DNA of 13,616 nucleotides, taken from HGM04593 sp045636545 (GTDB taxonomy: Bacteria; Bacteroidota; Bacteroidia; Bacteroidales; Bacteroidaceae). The notes beneath the pieces were generated by a model. That model searched no databases. It saw nothing but the letters and a program-made list of their open reading frames with translations, and was not told where the DNA came from. Position numbers and translations under genes: made by a program. The stretch is from the NCBI GenBank assembly GCA_045636545.1, contig JAZTXR010000044.1:1-13616 (forward strand). Reading direction: 5' to 3'. Position 1 is the stretch's first letter; every line of letters begins with the position of its first letter. Of this stretch, positions 6,970 through 13,616 are shown in pieces.

Positions 6970-7006
6970 TAGGAAGTTTCAACAGCGTTGCTGGTGAAGC
7001 TTCCTA
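6970..7006. terminator. Hairpin between convergent genes
   Basis: TAGGAAG at 6970-6976 pairs with CTTCCTA at 7000-7006. The stem continues inward through TTTCA/TGAAG and AGC/GCT with one mismatch (A6982/G6994), leaving a short loop. It lies between the stop of the plus-strand lipoprotein gene and the stop of the minus-strand gene, and includes the latter's TAG. Neither side has a good T run, so termination strength is uncertain, but the placement suits a shared bidirectional terminator. Confidence 0.6.
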
Positions 7007-7489
7007 TTTACGTCTCCTCAATTCCTTCACAACCTTCCCGGTAACCCTGCCATCGGCAGGCAAGCCCTTGCGTTTCTGGAACTCCACGACAGCCTCATAA
7101 AGCACACCATCATACAATGCTCCATTATCGAAAGTGGGTATTACATCATCGGCATTGATGTAAAGTTTTTTAACCAAGATATTCGCAACACTCCTCACGT
7201 CGCGCCCGCTGTCGCCGCGCACTATCACGCGGTCACCGAGCTTGTACTTACGCGCCAGTTCACGGGCTGCAGCGCGCCGTGTACGTTCATTGGCCTGAAG
7301 AATTTTCGTCAATGTCTTTTTCGCCAGTTTCTCAATCTCGGCCGCCTTGCTTGCACGTAAACGGACAGAGTCGCCCGACATTTTTTTATAGCTGCGCGGA
7401 ACTGTGAGTACCACACCATCACCCTGCGACTGAGCAAACAAGAGCAGCGGAACAAACAACAACGAAAGGAGGAGAAAAAAACGTTTCAC
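7004..7489 (-). CDS. Small exported peptidoglycan-binding-domain protein
   Basis: Encodes 161 residues with a strongly hydrophobic signal peptide (about 1-20, ending LLLFAQ) and no lipobox cysteine. Residues 42-83 are highly basic and helical (KAAEIEKLAKK...ERTRRAAARELARKY). Residues 85-158 look like one peptidoglycan-binding type 1 unit, with the opening GDSGRDVRSVANIL and the closing LYEAVVEFQKRKGLPADGRVTGKVVKEL. Such domains bind cell wall, usually attached to a hydrolase or transpeptidase. Here no catalytic domain is present, so it may be a wall-targeting accessory protein. It lies 42 bases downstream of the pseudouridine synthase gene on the same strand and is probably the last gene of that operon. 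Its stop codon sits inside the hairpin shared with the convergent lipoprotein gene. Confidence 0.75.
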   Translation of the reverse strand: MKRFFLLLSLLFVPLLLFAQSQGDGVVLTVPRSYKKMSGDSVRLRASKAAEIEKLAKKTLTKILQANERTRRAAARELARKYKLGDRVIVRGDSGRDVRSVANILVKKLYINADDVIPTFDNGALYDGVLYEAVVEFQKRKGLPADGRVTGKVVKELRRRK

Positions 7490-7531
7490 GGAATAAGGAT
7501 AAATGCCAACAAGAAATCTATAGAACAGTCC

Positions 7532-8419
7532 CTACTCGCCGTTGAGCAACTTCTCGAAACAATAAGGCACCGGTGTCTCAAAACGGAGGTGCTTGCCTGT
7601 CACCGGATGGGTGAAACAGAGCATGTACGCATGCAGACCAAGGCGGTGCATCGGGTCTTCATCACTGCCATATTTGCGGTCGCCCACAACAGGGTGGCCA
7701 AGGTCGGCCATGTGAACACGAATCTGGTTCTTTCTACCGGTCTCAAGCTCGCATTCCACAAGCGAATAGCCGTTTGACGAAGCCAAAACATTATAATGTG
7801 TCACAGCATATTTTCCACCATTATCTACTGGACTTGAATGCGTTACAAATTTCTTATCCTCGGTAAGCCATGATTGTATGCGCCCACGGGACTGACTGGG
7901 TTCACCCTCCACCAGAGCAAGGTAACGACGGTCGGTAACGAGCTGCTGCCAGCCGTTTATGAGCGACTGCTGGGTCTGTACATCCTTGGCATAAACCATA
8001 AGACCCGAAGTATCGCGGTCGAGGCGATGCACTAAGTGCGAAGTGTTTCGGCCACCACCTTTTTCAAGGTAACGGTTAAGCACTGTCTGCACTGTCTGTT
8101 GGCGCGAATTGTTGCTCATAGAGAGCAGACCGGGATGCTTGTCGATAACAAGCAGGTATGGATCTTCAAAAACAATATCCAAATCCTTGCAATGGAACGA
8201 TTTCTTGTGTTTGGAGCGGTCGAGCTGCACCACATCGCCGGGTTTCAGCTCCGCAAGCGGATGGGTTGTAATCGCGTTATTTACAAGGACAACCCTATTA
8301 CTGATTAAAGCTTTGGCTCTATTACGGCTCACTCCGTGCATCTTCTCCATAATAAAAGCTATGAGCTGCGCGGGTTCAACAACCTTAAAAGTGAGCAAAC
8401 CTTTTATTTTGCGTTGCAT
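7532..8419 (-). CDS. RluA-family RNA pseudouridine synthase
   Basis: Encodes 295 residues of an enzyme that isomerises uridine to pseudouridine in structured RNA. An S4-type RNA-binding region is at about 15-70 (VSRNRAKALISNRVVLVNN). The catalytic signature HRLDRDTSGLMVYAKD at 131-146 places the catalytic aspartate at Asp134. The C-terminal RKNQIRVHMADLGHPVVGDRKYG is the conserved RluA-family motif that ends the active-site cleft. Length and S4 domain suit RluC/RluD-like enzymes acting on 23S rRNA, but the exact target uridine cannot be told from sequence alone, so no symbol is given. The gene starts 17 bases after rlmD stops, so the two RNA-modification genes are almost certainly co-transcribed. 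Confidence 0.93.
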   Translation of the reverse strand: MQRKIKGLLTFKVVEPAQLIAFIMEKMHGVSRNRAKALISNRVVLVNNAITTHPLAELKPGDVVQLDRSKHKKSFHCKDLDIVFEDPYLLVIDKHPGLLSMSNNSRQQTVQTVLNRYLEKGGGRNTSHLVHRLDRDTSGLMVYAKDVQTQQSLINGWQQLVTDRRYLALVEGEPSQSRGRIQSWLTEDKKFVTHSSPVDNGGKYAVTHYNVLASSNGYSLVECELETGRKNQIRVHMADLGHPVVGDRKYGSDEDPMHRLGLHAYMLCFTHPVTGKHLRFETPVPYCFEKLLNGE

Positions 8420-8436
8420 ATCATTCTATTTTTTAA

Positions 8437-9864
8437 TCATTTAAATTCTCTGCGTTCAAGCAATACGACATTCTCCACATGATGTGTATGAGGGAACATG
8501 TCCACCGGCTGCACCGCCACCACTTTATAATCAGCATCGAGCAACTGCAAGTCACGCGCCTGGGTTGCGGGATTGCAGCTCACATACACAATGCGCTTGG
8601 GAGCCGCAAAAAGAATGGTATCAATGACATCGTTATGCATACCGGCACGTGGCGGGTCGGTAATTATGACATCGGGCATTCCGTGTTCACTGATAAAATC
8701 ACGGGTAAGAATATCCTTCATATCGCCGGCAAAGAATGTGAGGTTATCAAAGCCATTGAGCTCGGCATTGATACGTGCATCTATGATAGCATCCTCGACA
8801 TACTCCACACCAACTACTTTCTTGGCATTACGCGCAACAAAGTTAGCGATTGTTCCGGTGCCCGTGTAAAGGTCATACACCACCTCATTGCCGGCAAGCG
8901 CCGCAAAATCGCGCGCCACCTTATAAAGGTTGTAAGCCTGCCTGCTGTTTGTCTGATAGAACGACTTCGGCCCCACCTTGAAACGCAACCCCTCCATCTC
9001 CTCATAGATAACATCTGTACCTTTGTAAGTAACAACTTCAAGATCACCGAAAGTGTCGTTGCACTTGTTGTTGACGACATAGAGCAAAGAGGTAACCTCG
9101 GGAAATTCATCGGCCACATATTGTAAAGTTTTTTCAAGCTGCACCTTGTCATTTTCACACTCCACCCTCGCCTGCAGAAGAAGCATGACCTCGCCCGTTG
9201 TCGAAGTGCGCAACATCATACTGCGCAGCACGCCGGAGTGTGAACGGAGGTCATAGAACGGAATACCCTCATTATTGGCAAACTCCCTGATTCCGTTGCG
9301 CAGGCGATTGTTCAAGCCCTGCATCAAAGCACACTCCTCAATGTCGAGCACCTTGTCGAATGCGCCGGGGATGTGGAAACCGAGCGCGTTCATATTGTCA
9401 TACTTTGTACCGGCCTCAACCTCTTCCCATGTGAGCCAACGCTTGTTGCTGAAAGTAAACTCCAGTTTATTGCGATACTCGCGGGTCTGCTCCGAACCAA
9501 GAATGGGCATAACTTCGGGCAACTCGACCTTGCCTATGCGTTTCAAGGCATCGACAACCTGCTGTTGTTTGTATTTGAGCTGATGCCCGTAGGCAAGACA
9601 CTGCCACTTGCAACCGCCACAGACACCATAGTGCTTGCAGAAAGGGACGTCGCGTTCCTGCGAATACTCATGGAATTTCACAGCCTCAGCCTCGGCATAG
9701 CTGTGTTTCTTGCGTTTAACCTTCAAATCCACAACATCACCGGGCACCACAAAGGGCACAAAAACGACCAGGTCATCAACGCGCGCAAGCGCTTTGCCCT
9801 CGGCTGCAACGCCGGTAATCTCAATCCGCTCAAGCAGCGGCAGCTCTTTCTTTTTCCTTGCCAT
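8437..9864 (-). CDS. rlmD: 23S rRNA (uracil-C5)-methyltransferase, RlmD/RumA type
   Basis: Encodes 475 residues. An N-terminal TRAM domain (about 7-65) is followed by the 4Fe-4S cysteines Cys76, Cys82, Cys85 and Cys178, matching the RumA cluster pattern. The SAM-binding motif is DLYTGTGTIA (331-340), with TDPPRAG at 402-408. The nucleophile is Cys430 in VYVSCNPATQARDL, and the general base is Glu464 in HHVENVVLLE. The enzyme transfers a methyl group from SAM to C5 of a uracil in 23S rRNA (U1939 in E. coli). An upstream frame could add 36 residues from 9972, but that start lies upstream of the promoter element at 9944-9951, and MARKKKELP at 9864 is the natural start. The E. coli RlmD/RlmC split is not reliably separable by reading. 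Confidence 0.93.
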   Translation of the reverse strand: MARKKKELPLLERIEITGVAAEGKALARVDDLVVFVPFVVPGDVVDLKVKRKKHSYAEAEAVKFHEYSQERDVPFCKHYGVCGGCKWQCLAYGHQLKYKQQQVVDALKRIGKVELPEVMPILGSEQTREYRNKLEFTFSNKRWLTWEEVEAGTKYDNMNALGFHIPGAFDKVLDIEECALMQGLNNRLRNGIREFANNEGIPFYDLRSHSGVLRSMMLRTSTTGEVMLLLQARVECENDKVQLEKTLQYVADEFPEVTSLLYVVNNKCNDTFGDLEVVTYKGTDVIYEEMEGLRFKVGPKSFYQTNSRQAYNLYKVARDFAALAGNEVVYDLYTGTGTIANFVARNAKKVVGVEYVEDAIIDARINAELNGFDNLTFFAGDMKDILTRDFISEHGMPDVIITDPPRAGMHNDVIDTILFAAPKRIVYVSCNPATQARDLQLLDADYKVVAVQPVDMFPHTHHVENVVLLERREFK

Positions 9865-9901
9865 TATAATCGTATATTTTTCACTTCGCCAAACCGGAAC
9901 A

Positions 9902-9915
9902 GCACCAACAGGTGC
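9902..9915 (-). other. Small hairpin in the rlmD leader
   Basis: GCACC and GGTGC form a 5-bp stem with a four-base loop, about 40 bases before the rlmD start codon and inside the predicted 5' leader. It has no T run, so it is not an obvious terminator. It could affect leader stability or translation, or be chance. Confidence 0.4.
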
Positions 9916-9943
9916 AAGCTCCTGCAAATTACAAAATCCATTG

Positions 9944-9951
9944 CAAATATA
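9944..9951 (-). promoter_or_regulatory. Probable rlmD operon promoter (-7 element)
   Basis: Read on the minus strand this is TATATTTG, a perfect TAnnTTTG -7 element. The upstream -33 is weak: GTTTT at 9973-9977 stands at a 21-base spacing. The predicted leader is about 70 bases. It would serve the rlmD, pseudouridine synthase and peptidoglycan-binding genes. Confidence 0.6.
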
Positions 9952-10006
9952 CGACAAATGGACGAGATACATAAAACTTGTTTTAAAATTTTAATTTTAT
10001 CATTTT

Positions 10007-10073
10007 CACCCATCAATACGAAAAGCACTTTTCACCCTTCACCTTTCAGTTTCCACCCATCACCTTTCAGCTT
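10007..10073. repeat. Short tandem repeat in the rlmD-ppdK divergent region
   Basis: Two 20-base copies with period 21, at 10033-10052 and 10054-10073, share CACCC(T/A)TCACCTTTCAG(T/C)T. A partial third copy (CACCCATCA) starts at 10007. On the other strand the unit reads as AAAGGTGA-type repeats. It lies upstream of both divergent promoters in the 388-base gene-free stretch 9865-10252. The rest of that stretch holds the two promoters, the rlmD leader hairpin and AT-rich sequence; no further gene is seen. Confidence 0.7.
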
Positions 10074-10126
10074 TAACAGCCGAACTTGAAATTTTTAATT
10101 TATTATATGATATTTCCTTTTTTAAA

Positions 10127-10157
10127 TTTCGCGATACAAACATTTTTCTTATATTTG
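10127..10157 (+). promoter_or_regulatory. Bacteroides-type promoter of ppdK
   Basis: TTTC at 10127-10130 (near match to TTTG), a 19-base spacer and TATATTTG at 10150-10157 fit the Bacteroides primary sigma consensus. Transcription would start near 10164, giving a leader of about 90 bases before the ATG at 10253. Confidence 0.75.
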
Positions 10158-10252
10158 CAAAATAGTTGGGCACTGCTCCAAAAGCGAGCCCGGCTTTGTG
10201 TGAAAGTTAAAAACATTTTTTATTTATCAACAAACAATAAACTCAAAAATTT

Positions 10253-12979
10253 ATGGCAGACAAAAGAGTCTATACCTTTGGTAATGGCCTTGCTGAAGGT
10301 AACGCGTCAATGAGAAACTTGTTGGGTGGTAAGGGTGCTAACCTTGCCGAGATGAACCTCATCGGTATTCCGGTGCCTCCAGGTTTCACCATTACAACTG
10401 AGGTTTGTGGCGAATACTACAGCCTTGGCAGAGAGAAGGTTATTGAACTTCTCAAGGAAGAGGTTCAGGCCGCAGTAAAGAACATCGAGAACCTGATGAA
10501 CTCTACATTCGGCGACCCTACTAACCCATTGTTGGTTTCTGTACGTTCTGGTGCACGTGCTTCAATGCCCGGTATGATGGACACAATCCTCAACCTCGGT
10601 CTTAACGACATCGTTGTAGAGGGTCTTGCAAAGAAGACCGGCAACGAGAAGTTCGCTTGGGACTCTTACCGCCGTTTCGTACAGATGTACGGTGACGTAG
10701 TTTTGGGTATGAAGCCTACAAGCAAGGAGGAGATTGACCCATTCGAGGCTATCATCGAGAAAGTCAAGGAAGAGAACGGCGTTGTTCTTGACAAGGACCT
10801 TAGCGTAGAGGCTTTGAAGGAACTCGTTGCCAAGTTCAAGGCTGCAGTCAAGGCTCAGACAGGCAAGGACTTCCCAACAGATGCTTACGAGCAGTTGTGG
10901 GGTGCTGTTTGCGCAGTGTTCGAGTCTTGGAACAACGAGCGCGCTATCCTCTACCGTCGCATGGAGAAAATTCCCGATGAGTGGGGTACAGCCGTTTCAG
11001 TACAGGCAATGGTATTCGGTAACATGGGTGAGACTTCTGCAACCGGTGTATGCTTCTCTCGTGATGCTGCAACAGGTGAGAACCTCTTCAATGGTGAGTA
11101 CCTTATCAATGCACAGGGTGAGGACGTGGTAGCAGGTATCCGCACACCACAGCAGATTACAAAGATCGGTTCACAGCGTTGGGCTGCATTGCAGAACATC
11201 AGCGAGGAGGAGCGTGCAAGCAAGTATCCTTCAATGGAGGAGGCTATGCCCGAGATCTACAAGGAGCTCGATGCTATCCAGACACGCCTTGAGGACCACT
11301 ACAAAGATATGCAGGACATGGAGTTCACCGTTCAGGAGGGCAAAATGTGGTTCTTGCAGACACGTAACGGTAAGCGCACAGGTGCTGCGATGGTAAAGAT
11401 TGCTATGGACCTCTACCGTGACGGTATCATCGACGACAAGACAGTCTTGAAGCGTATGGAGCCAGAGAAGCTCAACGAGTTGCTCCACCCGGTATTCGAC
11501 ACTGCAGCTCTTGCAAAGGCAAAGGTTATCGCCAACGGTCTTCCCGCATCTCCGGGTGCAGCTACAGGCCGCATCGTATTCTTCGCAGACGATGCCGAGA
11601 AGTGGCACGAGGATGGCGAGAAGGTAATTCTCGTCCGTATCGAAACTTCTCCCGAGGACCTCGCAGGTATGGCTGCCGCTCAGGGTATCCTCACAGCACG
11701 CGGTGGTATGACATCACACGCTGCCGTTGTTGCACGTGGTATGGGTAAGTGCTGCGTTTCAGGTGCAGGTACATTGGTTATCGACTACAAGAAACGTACA
11801 TTGACAGTTGACGGTCTCACATTCAACGAGGGCGACTACATCTCATTGAACGGTTCAACAGGTCAGGTTATCGAGGGCAAGGTTGAGACAAAGGCTCCTG
11901 AGCTCAGCGGTGACTTCGCCGAGTTGATGAACATCTGTGACAAGTATGCACGCTTGGGCGTACGTACCAACGCCGATACTCCACACGATGCACAGGTTGC
12001 ACGCGACTTCGGTGCTATCGGTATCGGTCTCTGCCGTACAGAGCACATGTTCTTCGAGGGTGAGAAGATCAAGGCAATGCGCGAGATGATTCTTGCCGAG
12101 ACAACAAAGGAGCGTGAGGTTGCTCTTGCCAAGTTGTTGCCATTCCAGAAGGCCGACTTCGTTGGTATCTTCAAGGCAATGGAAGGCTTGCACGTGACTG
12201 TACGTCTGCTTGACCCACCACTCCACGAGTTCGTTCCACACGATGCAAAGGGCCAGCAGATGCTTGCCGAGGCTATGGGCAAGACAGTTGAGGCTGTTCA
12301 GCGCCGCGTCAAGTCTCTCGAGGAGTTCAACCCAATGCTCGGTCACCGTGGTTGCCGCTTGGGTAACACATACCCCGAGATTACAAAGATGCAGACAACA
12401 GCTATCCTTGGTGCAGCTCTTGAGCTGAAGAAGGAAGGCAAGGTTATCTACCCAGAGATCATGGTTCCATTGGTAGGTATCATCAACGAGTTCGAGGAGC
12501 AGAAGAACGCTATTGTAGAGGCAGCAAATGCATTGTTCGCAGCAGAGGGTGATTCTGTAGAGTACACAATCGGTACAATGATTGAGATTCCACGTGCAGC
12601 CCTCACAGCTGACCAGATTGCACAGCAGGCTCAGTTCTTCTCATCCGGTACAAACGACTTGACACAGATGACCTTCGGTTACTCTCGTGACGACGTCAAC
12701 TCATTCTTGCCAATCTACCTCCGCAAGAAGATTTTGAAGAACGACCCATTCCAGGTACTCGACCAGACAGGTGTTGGCCAGCTCGTTGAAATGGCAACAA
12801 CAAAGGGTCGCAGCGTTAACCCAGAGCTCAAGTGCGGTATCTGCGGCGAGCACGGTGGTGAGCCCGAGTCTGTGAAGTTCTGCCACAGAGTAGGTTTGAA
12901 CTATGTTTCATGTTCTCCATTCCGCGTGCCCATCGCACGTTTGGCTGCTGCTCAGGCTGCAATCGAGGAAATGAAGTAA
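10253..12979 (+). CDS. ppdK: Pyruvate, phosphate dikinase
   Basis: Encodes 908 residues, the full length expected for this cytoplasmic enzyme, which interconverts pyruvate + ATP + phosphate and PEP + AMP + pyrophosphate. The N-terminal ATP-grasp nucleotide-binding domain begins TFGNGLAEGNASMRNLLGGKGANLAEM and carries VSVRSGARASMPGMMDTILNLGLN. The central swivelling domain has the phosphocarrier histidine in GGMTSHAAVVARGMG (His489). The C-terminal PEP/pyruvate barrel includes the GLCRTEHMF segment, FFSSGTNDLTQMTFGYSRDD and CGICGEHGG with catalytic Cys864. The Thr two residues before the histidine, the target of the PPDK regulatory protein in species that have one, is present. In anaerobic Bacteroidales it links glycolysis to PEP use with pyrophosphate. 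Codon choice is strongly skewed (GGT, CGT, AAG, TTC/TTG), unlike the flanking secreted-protein genes, which suggests high expression. It is monocistronic, with its own promoter and hairpin terminator. Confidence 0.98.
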   Translation: MADKRVYTFGNGLAEGNASMRNLLGGKGANLAEMNLIGIPVPPGFTITTEVCGEYYSLGREKVIELLKEEVQAAVKNIENLMNSTFGDPTNPLLVSVRSGARASMPGMMDTILNLGLNDIVVEGLAKKTGNEKFAWDSYRRFVQMYGDVVLGMKPTSKEEIDPFEAIIEKVKEENGVVLDKDLSVEALKELVAKFKAAVKAQTGKDFPTDAYEQLWGAVCAVFESWNNERAILYRRMEKIPDEWGTAVSVQAMVFGNMGETSATGVCFSRDAATGENLFNGEYLINAQGEDVVAGIRTPQQITKIGSQRWAALQNISEEERASKYPSMEEAMPEIYKELDAIQTRLEDHYKDMQDMEFTVQEGKMWFLQTRNGKRTGAAMVKIAMDLYRDGIIDDKTVLKRMEPEKLNELLHPVFDTAALAKAKVIANGLPASPGAATGRIVFFADDAEKWHEDGEKVILVRIETSPEDLAGMAAAQGILTARGGMTSHAAVVARGMGKCCVSGAGTLVIDYKKRTLTVDGLTFNEGDYISLNGSTGQVIEGKVETKAPELSGDFAELMNICDKYARLGVRTNADTPHDAQVARDFGAIGIGLCRTEHMFFEGEKIKAMREMILAETTKEREVALAKLLPFQKADFVGIFKAMEGLHVTVRLLDPPLHEFVPHDAKGQQMLAEAMGKTVEAVQRRVKSLEEFNPMLGHRGCRLGNTYPEITKMQTTAILGAALELKKEGKVIYPEIMVPLVGIINEFEEQKNAIVEAANALFAAEGDSVEYTIGTMIEIPRAALTADQIAQQAQFFSSGTNDLTQMTFGYSRDDVNSFLPIYLRKKILKNDPFQVLDQTGVGQLVEMATTKGRSVNPELKCGICGEHGGEPESVKFCHRVGLNYVSCSPFRVPIARLAAAQAAIEEMK

Positions 12980-13000
12980 AACACTTGGTTTCTAACTGAT

Positions 13001-13038
13001 TATGCGGTAGGCTTTTCCAAAACAAAGCCTACCGCATA
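13001..13038 (+). terminator. Terminator after ppdK
   Basis: A perfect 15-bp stem (13001-13015 with 13024-13038, core GCGGTAGGC/GCCTACCGC) has an 8-base loop and is followed by TTATTATATAA rather than a pure T run. It begins 21 bases after the ppdK stop. Confidence 0.85.
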
Positions 13039-13097
13039 TTATTATATAAGGAACGCGCGAGCATTCTGCGCATTTTATGAACAGAATGAGCAGAAAA

Positions 13098-13149
13098 TGT
13101 TTACTAAATGTTGTACAAAAATCAAAGGCGTGTTTACAGTGTGTTTACA
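13098..13149 (+). repeat. TGTTTAC direct repeats upstream of the integrase fragment
   Basis: TGTTTAC occurs at 13098-13104, 13131-13137 and 13142-13148. The last two sit in GTGTTTACA units 11 bases apart, i.e. on the same helix face. Their place upstream of an integrase gene would suit arm-type integrase or regulator sites, but this is inference. The remaining intergenic sequence 13039-13274 is AT-rich with a 7-bp inverted repeat (CATTCTG 13062-13068 / CAGAATG 13082-13088) and no further gene. Confidence 0.4.
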
Positions 13150-13274
13150 AATGTTTTCGCTATGTGTCAGTAAGTTATTGGATGAAGTTTATAATGTTGG
13201 CAAATTAGGCCTAATCCATATTGGAACACAGATAAGTGAACAAGATTTGAAAATATATTATAAAGCAAACTATT

Positions 13275-13466
13275 ATGGCAAATTTTAAGGCAGTAGTAAG
13301 GACGGCACGAGCCGATGGTTTTTATCCGGTATACATCCGTGTAACGCATCGCAGGGCGGTGGGTTACATCAAAACGGATAAAGTGGTAACGAAGAATGAA
13401 CTTACAAAGAATGGGGATATCAAAGACCCATTTGTGTTGCAGTATTGCACGAAACTTTGCAGGTGA
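13275..13466 (+). pseudogene. Truncated Bacteroides-type tyrosine integrase (N-terminus only)
   Basis: The 63-residue frame starts MANFKAVVRTARADGFYPVYIRVTHRR and continues with VGYIKTDKVVTKNELTKNGDIKDPFVLQYCTKL. This is the arm-type DNA-binding start of the roughly 400-residue tyrosine recombinases of Bacteroides mobile elements. The match runs to about residue 61, after which the frame ends in CR-stop at a strong inverted repeat. The SAM-like core-binding and catalytic (R..HxxR..Y) domains are missing, and none is visible in the 150 bases left. The break coincides with a likely insertion-sequence end, so disruption by insertion is the simplest explanation. The fragment could still be translated but would lack recombinase activity. 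The rest of the gene may lie beyond the window. Confidence 0.8.
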
Positions 13467-13494
13467 CCCACTTTCACGGCTCACCTGCAAAAGT
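13454..13494. repeat. Inverted repeat at the integrase break, possible IS end
   Basis: TTGCAGGTGA at 13457-13466 and TCACCTGCAA at 13481-13490 are perfect inverted copies around a 14-base centre, and the match extends outward through AACTTT/AAAGTT if one base bulges. It spans the exact point where integrase similarity stops. It may be subterminal structure of an insertion sequence's left end or a protein-binding hairpin. The true IS boundary and target duplication cannot be fixed without the right end. Confidence 0.6.
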
Positions 13495-13524
13495 TGGGGG
13501 GATGATATAAAAATATTATCTTCG
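13494..13524 (+). promoter_or_regulatory. Promoter of the transposase-like ORF
   Basis: TTG at 13494-13496, a 20-base spacer and TATCTTCG at 13517-13524 (near TAnnTTTG) fit the Bacteroides housekeeping pattern, 20 bases before the ATG at 13545. Confidence 0.5.
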
Positions 13525-13544
13525 CATAGTTAAAATAAAGTACT

Positions 13545-13616
13545 ATGCAAGACGAAAAAATACTACTGGAATTAGCCCGTTTGATATTGCCATCAGGTTT
13601 TGTTGAGAATTTCAAG
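13545..13616 (+). CDS. Start of a probable transposase ORF (partial)
   Basis: An ATG at 13545 opens a frame of 24 residues that runs off the right edge: MQDEKILLELARLILPSGF followed by VENFK. It resembles from memory the N-terminal region of a Bacteroidetes transposase group (ISAon1-like N-terminal region proteins, which precede a larger transposase ORF), but 24 residues are too few to be certain. Support comes from context: a promoter just upstream, an inverted repeat, and a severed integrase gene immediately to the left. It begins about 80 bases from the integrase break, as expected for the first gene of an insertion sequence. Confidence 0.45.
   Translation, partial: MQDEKILLELARLILPSGFVENFK

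Noticed and set aside
8479..9126. Plus-strand open frame of 215 codons opposite rlmD
   Set aside because: It is a shadow of the rlmD coding sequence with no start signal or recognisable domain.
9865..9972. 36-residue N-terminal extension of RlmD
   Set aside because: Its start codon lies upstream of the TATATTTG promoter element, and the extension does not resemble a TRAM-domain start.
10033..10073. CRISPR-like array
   Set aside because: The repeats are adjacent with a one-base gap, so there are no spacers, and no cas gene is near.
9373..10089. Plus-strand open frame of 238 codons opposite rlmD
   Set aside because: It is antisense to the well-supported methyltransferase and ends in the FHPSPFSFHPSPFSF translation of the intergenic tandem repeat.
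10168..10198. Possible riboswitch or attenuator in the ppdK leader
   Set aside because: Only short competing 4-5 bp stems can be drawn and no known riboswitch core or T run is present.

Overview
The window looks like chromosomal DNA from a member of the order Bacteroidales (Bacteroidota). The reasons are promoters of the Bacteroides housekeeping type (TTTG, 19 bases, TAnnTTTG), weak or absent Shine-Dalgarno sequences, an ECF sigma factor operon ending in secreted DUF4252-type proteins, a FISUMP-type lipoprotein, and a Bacteroides-type integrase fragment. Genus cannot be fixed from the sequence alone.

Layout. 1-103 is the tail of an unidentified gene. 274-528 encodes ribosomal protein L31 type B, with a clear promoter and terminator. 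606-1502 encodes a lipoprotein of the DNA/RNA non-specific endonuclease family, followed by a strong terminator. 1575-5673 is one five-gene operon: an ECF sigma factor, a one-pass membrane protein that is probably its anti-sigma factor, a secreted DUF4252-type protein, a larger exported protein carrying two diverged DUF4252-like modules, and an exported protein built on a 75-residue tandem duplication. An ECF-type promoter (TGTAAC, 16 bases, CGTC) lies just upstream of the sigma gene, so the operon probably drives its own expression. 5802-6950, behind two hairpins, encodes a predicted surface lipoprotein with two InlB/Bacteroides-type repeats and a FISUMP domain.

A minus-strand block follows, probably one operon read rlmD, then an RluA-family pseudouridine synthase, then a small exported peptidoglycan-binding-domain protein. 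Two of these genes modify RNA. Opposite rlmD, behind a divergent intergenic region with a short tandem repeat, lies ppdK (pyruvate, phosphate dikinase), whose codon use looks like that of a highly expressed gene.

The right edge is mobile-element debris. A tyrosine-integrase gene is cut off after about 60 residues at a strong inverted repeat, and right after it starts an ORF with its own promoter that resembles the N-terminal region of a Bacteroidetes transposase. The simplest reading is an insertion sequence inserted into an integrase.

The most interesting part is the ECF operon. Its regulatory half is recognisable, but its outputs are three exported proteins of unknown function, two of which appear to have grown by internal duplication.
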